Of a DNA stretch of 64,000 bases, positions 8,524-20,500 are shown in pieces. Numbering within the stretch: position 1 is the stretch's first letter; each line of letters starts with the position of its first letter. The translations under genes and the position numbers were made by a program. The DNA is taken from positions 7,606,501-7,670,500 of the forward strand of contig NC_056423.1 in the NCBI RefSeq assembly GCF_905147365.1, written 5' to 3'. The notes beneath the pieces were generated by a model. It was given only the letters and a program-made list of their open reading frames with translations. It was not told the origin of the DNA and did not search any database. The DNA comes from Aricia agestis. Lineage: Eukaryota; Arthropoda; Insecta; Lepidoptera; Lycaenidae.

Positions 8524-11500
8524 CTGAAAGTACATAAGATTATTAGCTATGGTCGCTTGACTCCGCGTCAGTCTAATCCCGTGTTCTTGAAGAACTTGGG
8601 TTACTGGTACCAGACAATGGAAATATTATATCTTGTTAGGCTGCCTGTTCCAAATTTGAATGGTTCATTTAAAATGCATCGCAAATCATTCTATGCTCTA
8701 GCATACTTCCGTAAGTGTGTGAAAACTGGAACTCCATTTTCTGTCAAATTAAAATTAAGTTAGAATCATTTAACGTCTCTTGAATAAGTATCTGTGTTAA
8801 CAGAAAATCATCCTGCAAGCGCGCGGAGTCGCAACCAGCCGCGCGGTGTGGTCGCGCCGCGCCGGCATGCTGACACCTGAGTCTGACACCTGGAGATTTA
8901 ACTCACCTGTTGAGGTTATGAGGTACCGCAGCTTGTAGCACCGCCGCGACAGGATGCTGATACCGGAGTCTGACACCTGGAGACGTAACTCACCTGTAAG
9001 CCAGTCTCCGACACATCAGTAGCACCTAGGTCGAGCGCGCGGAGTCGCGAGCAGCCGCGCGCGACCGCCTCCGCGCCGTCGTCGCCGACCGCGCCGCAGC
9101 CGCGAGCGTTGAGGTACCGCAGCTTGTAGCACCGCCGCGCCAGCGTGCTGATACCCGAGTCTGACACCTGGAGAAGAATAGAATAATATAACATAACTAA
9201 TAATAGTAGCTGTCCCGGCAAACGTTTATTTGCCATATGAAGTATTTCGGCCGAATTATTTTATTGAAGTGACTAAATAAGTATGTCACCATTGCAACGT
9301 CCATCGCTATCCCGTCGCACAAACAATGGTCGCCGTCAATTTACTATTATTTATTCAACAAATGCACTTATCAATATAAAAAGTACCTAGTAGCCGATTC
9401 TCAGACCCACTGAAGATGCATATAAAATTTGGTTAAAATCAGTAAAGCCGTTTCGGAGGAGTACGCGGCCTAAAATTGTGACGCGAGAATTTTACATTTG
9501 AGAATAAAGAGAGTGAGGTCGTTTATTCACAAAAATGTGGTAGTTACAATGAGACGTGAATGATGAAAATTAATGTGTTGTAAAAGGTATTAAAATAAAA
9601 TAAAAGTTACAATAAATGGAGGGTGCCTTATGCTACAGCCAGGCTTAAACGTGAAGAGCGTTGTCGCAACAAAATGTCGTGTTCGAGGCAGGAAGTGGGT
9701 GGCAACGTCAAGAAAAAATTTATTACGTCGCGATAAACAACTAAACGCAGTGAAACGTGTTAAGGGTAGCCAACCGCACCAACTTTGTCGTAACAAACCC
9801 CTTTGACGTGAGCAATTTGACAGCTGTGCGAACTGCGAAAGGCATTCGTATTCGTATTGCGAAAATGTGTGCTTTCCAATTGCAGCACTAGAGCGCATTA
9901 TATTATATGGCATAATGCTTAATGATGAATGCTTAAACTACAGCAACGCTTCGCAAAATGAAGCACTCTCAAAAAATCGAATTCACTTTTAACGTAAAAA
10001 TATTTTTGCTACTAGTGTACATAAAGTACGAAGGGTAAGAGGCGCATTGCGTCAGCGTTGCGTTGACGCAGCGCTGCCGTTGCGTTGTTTTACATTCAAA
10101 TAAGGTGTTCACACGGTGCGCTGCGTCGTCGCAACGCACACAATGTTTACGTTGCGACGACGCAGCATAACGGACAGCTGCCCCCGAGACGAAGCGGGTG
10201 TTGACCTTAAGACTTCGTAGTTTGTAATAACGCTGCGATGGCGCAGCGCCCGTGTGGCCGGCTATGCGTCAAAATATTTTTTTTTTTTATTGTTTATTAG
10301 GGTAAAAAAACAATATCACAATATAAAATACGTTTACACACAGTCTTACTCTATACATATAAGTAATTGTGATATCCACATCATTTACCACATATATAAA
10401 ATGTAAAATGTTATTTAAGTTTAATTATAAGTAGTTGAGATTTTAACCTTGATTGATTAGCAGGCGGCACCCTAGCCCTACGACATTAGGTCTTGGGATC
10501 AGTGACAAGTACCACTAGGGTGCCGTATGCGAGATCAATCTAGTTTACAAACAGTACCTATTTAGTATCATGTAGTTAATTAAAATTACTTTAAGTAATA
10601 ACGTATAAGGCTGCTTTTGATTTTTACATGCTTATTACAAGATCAAAGCCAGACAACTAAACAAATTCTAGTATCAAATAAAACGAAAAGATTTACAGGA
10701 TCTAACAGTTTAAGAGCCCATGTGACCCTAACTTGACTACATACTTTAACCTAGATCTCAAAATCTGTAAGGTCTAGAAAACAGATTTTTTGACACAAAT
10801 AACTTCAGTTCATAAAGATTAAATGCTCAAGACGAAAACACGATTACTCAAAAAATGCTCGATAGTTTCATTTTTACATAGACCTTGTTTTAGACACATT
10901 TTTGCTTGGATCTTCGAAGTTTGCTGTCTTTTCTTTAATATTTTTTAATATCTAAAAGGTATTGATAAAACCTAAATTTGCTCAAAACACTTTTTTCATA
11001 ATCATTATAGTTCGTCTTTTATTCAAGTAAAACTAACTCGACGATGATTCCGCGCCGTCCTTTTTCACCTGGCATATGAAAGACGGGCGTGAGTGTGAAG
11101 AGAGAGGGACGATGTTTGATTTTTAGAGTCAGGTGAGCTCTTAAAGTAATACCTAATTACTAGGAGTTAACAATCAAAGCTATGCGTTTGTCTGTGTTAT
11201 GTGTACCTTGGTTTGCCATTTATGAGTGTGTGGCACCCTAGCCCTGCGACTCGAGGTCATGGGATCAGTAACTAAGGCTATTAAGATAACATGTGTTATT
11301 TTTATATAAATTTTTAAAAAATATACAATATGTAGGCACAAATTAATAACACGTGTAAGTGCACAATACCTGCGGTAAGACATGTGAGAGTTTGTTTGAG
11401 TTTATATGTGTGCTAATTGTGTTTATCATCGTATTTTGAGTGTGTGGCACCCTAGCCCTACGACATATTATTGAGATCTTGGGATCGGTAACGATGACCA

Positions 11501-14500
11501 CTAGGGTGCCGTATCCTGTGTCTGTATATGTTTAACACACTACGCACGAATATTTCGCGAAATATCTTAACAATACAGTTTTATCATTAAGTGACACTAG
11601 TGATATTTATTTTAGAGAGTTCCTCTGAGAGCAGTTTTTTAAAAGCAGTGGCTTTATTGGCATTAATATCTATATGGTTAAAGTGTCTGTTGTATAAGGC
11701 AAGCATATGATTAGTTGGTGCACGGAGACCTGCATTAGTACGTGATAATCTTGTCGCAAATACTTCAGAAGCAGCACGACAAGCTCTTTTGTGTGTTCTG
11801 AGAGGCACTCTGTAACTAAGGTCATTTACAATATCGATACAGTCATAATTATTGTGGCAGATTTCATACAATAACATCATCTGAAGTTGCATTCTTCTAC
11901 ATTTTAAGCTTAGTAATTTATACTTTTCTAGTAACTTAGGGTACGATAGGTAGTATAACCGACACTTATATTGCACACAACGTAAGAAACTTTTCTGCAC
12001 TTTTTCTAGGTAGTGTGAGTATCCTGCGTACATCGGATCCCATATACATGAAGCATATTCTAGTTGTGAGCGAATTAAGGTTTTGTATAAATATAGATAT
12101 GTACAAGGTCGTTTGAAATCGTTACTAGCTCTTAATACAAAACCGTACATCTTAAAAGCTTTACTGCAAATAGTATCTACATGAGTGTCCAGCGTCAACT
12201 TGGCATCCAATATAACCCCAAGGTCACGAATAGTGAAGACTTTTTCTAAATTATGGCCATCTATGGAGTAGTTATGTATTATGGGTCGACTATTTGTGTT
12301 GCGACGACGCAACGCACCGTGTGGCCTGGCTCTAAGGTATTTGGCTATTTCCTATCTATTTCTACCTAACTAACGTAATCAAATACTACCAGTAGTAGGT
12401 CTATCATTACAACAATTAACAACCGTTTAAGCGTGCGAGCGAGTGGAAGTATGTAGTTAAAAGTTGATAACTGTGAAGTTGTTGGTTAAATTGACTTTAG
12501 AAGTTAGCACGTAGAGAAGTTAAATGATTTCCTTCAATTAACCTATTACTAATTACGTGATGCACACGTAATTTATAATTCACATTCACACAAAAGTGCT
12601 TTGGCGATAAGGTTTTTTTGAATGAAAATTGCTGATTTTTAAACTTAGAAAGATAAATGCATACCAAAAGTATGCATATTTTCATGAGTGTATTCACTCC
12701 TAAAGGGATACCCACGGTTCAAAAATCTTGTAGAGGAAACAAGAAGAAAAGTTTGGAAGCTACTGAGATGCAAGAACCAATAAGGAAAGGGATAAAAAAA
12801 TCAAATTTTAATTTTTCGTGACCTCGCGCACACTCGCGTCACAAAATGCGCGCTCTCATAGGTTAATATTAAAAGTTAGGGCTTTTCAAACTTATTTTAA
12901 TACGATACTGTAGGGATTTAATTAATGAATTCCCACACAATGTGCCTACGTAGCTCTAATTTATTTAGATTGGCCTGGGTAGAGGCTTCGCCCTAGGGCG
13001 TCGCCAGTTTGGGAAAGCCGAAACTATCCGATATTATGAGAAATTATTTAGGTAATTATATTTACAAAATAATCTAAATTTAACCGCTAGCGTAAATAAC
13101 TAGTAAAGTTATTTACGCTGCGCTAACTTACCCTGAATAGCTAACTTTTTTTTAGGTAAACTCACTCACTCGTCGAAACACAGCGCAAGCGCTGTTTCAC
13201 GCCGGTTTTCTGTGAGAACGTGGTATTTCTGCGGTCGAGCCGCCCCATTCGTACCGAAGCATGGCTCTCCCACGTATTCTGCGGTCTGCGGTCTTTGACG
13301 ATCATGTGACTTTTCTAATTTCCCATACCAAAACAACGACCACTTAAATTATTGCTTTGCCATATCAAGTATTTCGACGATCATATTATTTTATTGAGGT
13401 GACTAAATAAGTATGTTACCATAACAACGTCCATCGCTATCCCGTCCCACAAACAATGGTCGCCGTCAGTCTCGAGTTTTAATAATTTACTATTATTTAT
13501 TCAACAAAATATGCACTTATCAATATAAAAAGTACCCAGTAGCCGATTCTCAGACCCACTGAATATACTTATAAAATTTGGTTAAAATCAGTAAAGCCGT
13601 TTCGGAGGAGTACGCGGCCAAACATTGTGACACGAGAATTTTATATATAATGGTGCCTTCTCACGGCGCGTATTATCGCAAGCCGCGCCGCGCCCGCTCG
13701 AGCCACGCGCCGTGTGAAGGGGTGGCTCGGGCTGGCTCGAGCAGGCGCGTTTTATATCACGCGCCAGCTCAAGCCACGCGCCCGAAGAAAGTGGTGGCGT
13801 GGTTGCGTTCTCAGGGCGCGTGCTACCACGAACCGCGCCACGCCCGCTCGAGCCACGCGCCGTGTGAAGGGGTGGCGCGACGCGGCTCGTGCAGGAGCGT
13901 CCCGATCCGATGAAAGTCGGTAACTTCAAAGGCGCGGCTTGAGCAAACAGGCGAGCACGAGCCACCCCTTCTCACGGCGCGGGATATCACAAGCCGCGCC
14001 ACGCCGACAAAAATTCAAGTAAAATGAAACTTTATTAACACGAAAATAGATATCATTTTGCTCTAAGTCACTACGTTAAATAAGTAAATTTGAATGAAAT
14101 GCAACTTTATTCACTAGGCAACTAGGTTGCATTTCAATCTATGCCGCTAATTTTATTAAATTAAGTGTAATTCATTTATTTAATAACAGATGCCGCTGCT
14201 TGGCGGCTACATCGCGCTATAGCTAGCACGAAGATTTTTATTATAGGTGTAAGGTGATTAACTAACATAAAACTCTTTTCACTTACACTCATTCTTGGTG
14301 TTCTAGAATAATTATCACGCGGCACGCCAGAGGGATTTAAGTCCCAGGGTGGGATACCCTGGGGGCTGGGACTAAATTCCTATGGCGTGTATTGGTCCTC
14401 AAATACTGGTGGCAGTTCATTCCTGAGTTTTACAGTGCATGGTAGGATGTTACGCAAAAAATGCACGGTGGAAGACTGCCACTCACCAAGGTGATGACGA

Positions 14501-17500
14501 TTGATGATGGTATGTTTTTCGCGTGGAATGATGACGAAAGCTTGCAGGATGTACGATTCCGAACAATAATAATTGCTCAAAACCTTCCCAGTTCCCCGTG
14601 ATGCTATACTACTTTTTTATTTCACAATAATAATTATTATTATGTTTTCACTCGTACTGGTGGAAGAATGACGCTTCTGTTCGAGCACAACATCACGAAA
14701 TCCGTCTGTACGGCTACCCTGGCTAAAATCGCTCTGGCTTAAAGAGTGAGTGTGAATGGAAATAACTACATACTAGTTATGTACACTACTAGTGAGTAGT
14801 AGCTACTATTTAATCACCTTATACCTATAACAAATATCTTCGTGCTAGCTATAGCGCGATGTAGCCGCCAAGCAGCGGCATCTGTTATCAAAATAAAGGA
14901 ATTAAACTTAATATAATAAAATTAGCGACATAGATTGAAATGCAACCTAGTCGCCTAGTGAATAAAGTTGTATTTCATTAAAATTTACTGATTTAACGTA
15001 GTGACTTAGAGCAAAATGATATCTATTATCGTGTTAATAAAGTTTAATTTTACTTGGATGTTTGTCAGCGAGGCGCGGCTTGTGATATAACGCGCCGTGA
15101 GAAGTGGTGGCTCGTGCTCGCCTGTGGCTCGTGCTCGCTTGTGGCTCGTGCTCGCTCGTAATAGCTGGCTCGGCGCGGCGCGGCTTGTGATATCACACGC
15201 CGTGAGAAGCCAGCCTGAGGTAACTAACCGGGCTATTATAATTTATAATTCTAATGACACGTCATTAGAATTATAAATGTCATGACGGGCGCAATTTCAT
15301 TACGCCGAAATTCGTATAGTATGTCCTTGTCCCTTTCTTAAAGTATTCAAATACCAAATTTTATCTTAATCGGTTCAGTGGAGCATGAAGACTGAATACG
15401 AACCACACAGAAATACTTAATATATTGTATCCATACTAATATATAATATAATATATAAATGCGAAAGTGTTCAGTCTGTCTGTCTGTTACCTCTTGACGC
15501 CTAAGCCGCTGAACCGATTTTGCTGTGCTATGGAGAGACTTTGAGTCCCGGGAAAGGACTTGAAAGGGAAGGATACTTTTTATTCCAGAAAATTATATGG
15601 TTCCCTCACGAACGAATTTTGGCGCAACGCAAGCAAATCATCTTGTTTTTAACCCCCGACGTTATAAGTTTGAAGTGTCTGTCTGTCGGTCTGTCTGTCT
15701 GTGACATCGTAGCATCCAAACGGGTGGACCGATTTTGATCTAGTTTTTTTTTGTTTGAAAGCATATTGAGAGTGTTCTTAGCTATAGTTCATCATCATCA
15801 GCCTGCTCCGTGCTGAAAAATCGCAGTTCATCTGGTTCGTGAAGGGCCGATTAGCAACTTGCAGTCGTTTGGTGGGCTTTATTGCATTCTAGTTCGTGAC
15901 ATTTATGAATATTTATACATTAGTGGAAAGTTGACCTGGTGCTGCAGCATAACCTGGTAATCAATAGGATACCCAACTCCTCACCAACATAGAGCAATGG
16001 TTTCGTGTTTGGGCTCATTTTAATTGCGACAACTAGTAAGACGTAGATAACCAATAAATTTTTGCATGCTGCTACTACAGCATCACCTGGATTCTATAGG
16101 AGCCGAGCTCCATAGGAACCCAAAGTTGAGGTTTCATGTTTGGACTCATATTGACGGCCTCATCCAAAATTAAATTAAGAAATTTAAAAAAACCCCCGCC
16201 CAACCACTTTAAAAAGTAATGAAATAATATATTTTACTGACTTTAAGTTTAAATAATTCCTAAGTGTAAAGTGATATTTTAGTCATAAATGTCACCATTT
16301 TGACGTGGGAGAGCCATGTTTCGGCACGAATGGGCCGGCTCGACCGGAGAAATACCACGTCCTCACAGAAAACCGGCGTGAAACAGCGCTTGCGCTGTGT
16401 TTCGCCGAGTGAGTGAGTTTACCGGAGGCCCAATCCCCTTCCCTATTCCCTTCCCTACCCTCCCTTATTCCGTTCCCTTTCCATCCCTACCTTCCCCTAT
16501 TACCCTATATCCTCTTAAAAGGCCGGAAACGCACCTGCAGCTCTTCTGATGCTGCGAGTGTCCATGGACGACGGAAGTTGCTTTCCATCAGGTGACCCGT
16601 TTGTTCGTTTGCCCCCTAATCTCATTTTAAAAAAAAACAGCCCTTCACGAACCAGATGAACCGCGATTTTTCAGCACGGAGCAAGCTGATGATGATGAAC
16701 TATAGCTAAGAACACTCTCAGTTAAGTCAGCTTTCAAACAAAAAAAACTAGATCAAAATCGGTCCACCCATTTGGATGCTACGATGCCACAGACAGACAG
16801 ACAGACAGACAGACCGACAGACAGACACGTCAAACTTATAACATCCCTCTTTTTTGTCGGGGGTTAAAAAGGACATTCCTAGATGGTATTCATTAGGATA
16901 TAATATGATCCTGTTGATAGGAATTATTCTGCACTATAACCAACACACGTTTAAAAAGCATGAAATAAAATTAAATTAAGAAATTTAAAAAAAAACCCCG
17001 CCAAATAACTTTAAAAAGTAATGAAATAATATATTTTACTGATTTTAAGTTTAAATAATTCCTAAGTGTAAAGTGATATTTTAGTCCACAATTGTTGACA
17101 CGGTGTGTCGGGGGACCGCTAATGTAGATGTTTGATTTCACATAACATTATAGTTTAAGGGTCAGTGCACAGCGAACCGAATCGAGACAATCAGTGCGAT
17201 ACAAAATGCAAAAGATGCCCCCCCCCATAATTGTTGTCACGGTGTGCCCCCCGACACACCGTGACAACAATTATGGACTAAAGTATCACTTTACACTTAG
17301 GAATTATTTAAACTTAAAGTCAGTAAAATATATTATTTCATTACTTTTTAAAGTTATTTGGTGGGTTTTTTTTTTAATTTCTTAATTTACTTAATTAATA
17401 TTAGTAAGTTATTTACCTGTGAACACTTAGCGACGGACAGGTATCGTAGGGCTGGTCCGAGTTTGGCCAGCTCGTACAGACCAAAGTCGGTGACGCCGGT

Positions 17501-20500
17501 GCAGTCGGACACGCTGAGCTCCTTGAGCGCGCAGTACGACGGTATCCATCTTACACCCGCATCTGTGGATAACATTAAAATATTAACACATCATCGAAAC
17601 ATCATACTATGGAAAAGCAACTGAGTAAAAAAAAGTAATAAGTTTACAAAAGTTTGCCGAAACTCCAACTGCAATTATTGTCAGGAATCAAAATGCTAAA
17701 TATTGAACCGTTGAAATCACTTGAACTTGCTTCCAAACTTTTATGAAATACTCAAACCGTTTTTTTTTTTTTTTATATTGATAGTTATTTAATTTAAGAG
17801 TAACATTTTCCTACAAATAGTACAATCCATATTTTAGGACCATCAATTCAAAGTATGAAATCCTTTCTATCTCTGTTAGCTACTTTCGAGATTTTTCGCA
17901 AATAAAAATGTTGTTCGTCTTATCGAAATGAAGCTACTCACAAAAAATTTGCTTGATAGTTGTAATAAAACAAAATTTGTTCTAGGGCTCCATTTTTGTT
18001 TATGGTGAAAAACACTCAATCATTCCAGCTTTCAAACAAAAATACTCGAACAAAATCGGTCCAGTCGTTTGGATGCTACCATGCCACGACATATTATGTG
18101 TCGTGACACACACACGTCAAACCTATAACATGCCTCTTTTAGGCACTAAAAAGTAACTGACTCAAAAGAAGTTATAAGTTTAAAACCTCTAAAACGCTAA
18201 ACCCAACTACGTACAAATTACATCATTTTGAAAAAGGATAGGCTATGACACCCGCGGCTTCATTACTTGCCTATTGACAAATCATTTTTAAAATCAGACT
18301 ACTGACTAGTACTTTTGCCGTTGTGAGGATATATAATATTATACTAAATACATACATACTTAAATAGACTGCCAGAATCACCTTTCTTCATAAGTTATCG
18401 TTCTTTTCGATGTCGTTGATGTCGTTCGATGAACAATGTTATGTGTTTTAGAATTTCAAACTAAAACTAATTTTTTTTTATTCAAAATATTTTTTTGCAA
18501 ATATTATCTGAAAGTCTACATGATGCCTACCACCAGTTTCCATGTAACACACATAACATTGTTAATTGTTATACAGCAAACAAAGCAAGCAAGTGTATTG
18601 CAACATCAATGCCCGTAAAAGTCAAAAATGGATGGACGTCCCAACCAACGCACGTCCATAGAAAATACAACTAATATTGGATCCGTAAGCCTAACAAGAA
18701 AAAAGCTACCCAACTAGGCCCAAAACTACGAATTGACACGCTTGAAATAACAAATGGGACTGTACTTAGTATATTGCGCGTCACGCAATATAATCGATCA
18801 CTGTACATGGATGCCCGAGGGCCAAATGATGGGAACCCGGAAAATCCTTTGTCCCCTATTCATTGATGTTTTGGAGACGAAAAATAGTTTCTCGCTTGAT
18901 TTATTAAGCAATTTTTATGAGACACATACAATGTGTTATGTGGGCATAATTCATGACAAAGCTGTTTACTTTATAATTTCGTACATCATTGTACTCATCT
19001 ATTATAACAAGTACAGCTGTCATGCACAAAATATTATATTGTCCACAGAACTGTGACTTAAGTATGACATGAATATTAAAATGACAAAGCAATGACGAAA
19101 GAAATCTAGATCTAAATCGTTCCACCCATTGGTCGCTGCCATAAAGTTAATATACCTAGCGGAATAGAGAAATAAAGGCCAGAGCAAGCGAGATGTCACT
19201 TTTTGTAACTGCGTGGTAAAAAGAGACGTGTGATACATGACAGCAGAACTCCTTTTTCGACGTCCAGTCGGCACTTATCGGCACGTTGACAATTTAATCT
19301 TATAGAAAGATGCTTGTGTAAGTATATACGTACACATATTTTACACACAGATGTAAATCAATTTCGGTTTCGTTAGACAGCTCGAGATTGTTGCTCTATT
19401 CCGCTAGGTATAATTAACTTTATGGTCGCTACGATGCCATGGATAACCACCCACACACAAACAGATAGGCAGACAGATAGACACGTCAAACATATAACAC
19501 CCCTTTTTTGTAAAGGGTTAAAAAGTGGGTAATAAAATGACAGTAACTGAAGTGAAGTATAAAAGAATATAAAAAGCACTCTACAGTGTCAGCAATACCT
19601 GTGACTAGAGTACACCTCCTTAGGTAGAGATACTGGAGGGCAGGGCAGGTGTGGAGCAAGAAATACTTATTATAGTACCACCAATATATAGTGACTTCAA
19701 CCTGTGACTTTAGTCTTTACGCACAAGAATAATCAGCAATACACTCAGTGGTATTACAGTGACATAACGCACAAAAACGTCAATACCTGTGACTAGAGTA
19801 CACCTCCTCAAGTATAGGTACTGGAGGGCGGGGCAGGTGTGCAGCAGGGAATACTTATTATAGTGCCATCAATATCCACTAATTTCAACCTGTGACTTTA
19901 CACATAAAAGTGTCACTAATACCTTTGACTTTACCCACAAAAGTGTCAGTAGTTATACCTGTGACTAGAGTACACCTCCTCAGGTAGAGGTACTGGAGGG
20001 CGGGGCAGGTGTGCAGCAGGGAGCACAGCCCGGCGTCGGTGACGGCTGCACAGTCGGTCAGGTCGATGTACTCCACCGGCGGCTTCCGTGACGCCAGCCG
20101 ACCTTCCAACATCGACCACTCCGGCCAGTCCACGCTGGAACACCCTGTAATGTACGCCATCTTTAAATACTCCTGCCAGTCCATGTTAAAACCATAAAGT
20201 TAATATACCAAGCGGAATAGAGCAACAATCTTGAGCTGTCAAACGAAACCGAAATTGGTTTTCATCTGTGTGAAAAATATGTGTACGTAAACACTTACAC
20301 AAGCATGATTGAACATGAATTCTATGAGATTAAATTGTCAACGTGCGGCACGTGCCGACTGGACGTCAAAAAAAGAGTGCTGCTGTCATGTATATCACGT
20401 CTCTTTTTACCACGCAGTGTTACGTCGCCTGCCGCCTTCTTGTAGCCGGCTTCCAACTTGTACCTTTACAATACGAACATGCAGGCTGTGGCTCAGTTGG

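Noticed and set aside
13578..13965. Arg/Ala-rich open frames on both strands
   Set aside because: They come from GC-rich tandem units in the arm of the inverted-repeat element; no protein family is recognisable.
16413..16595. Short frames ending KGRQRTCSSSDAASVHGRRK in many copies
   Set aside because: They are the LINE-derived tail of the SINE-like family, without start context or RT domain.
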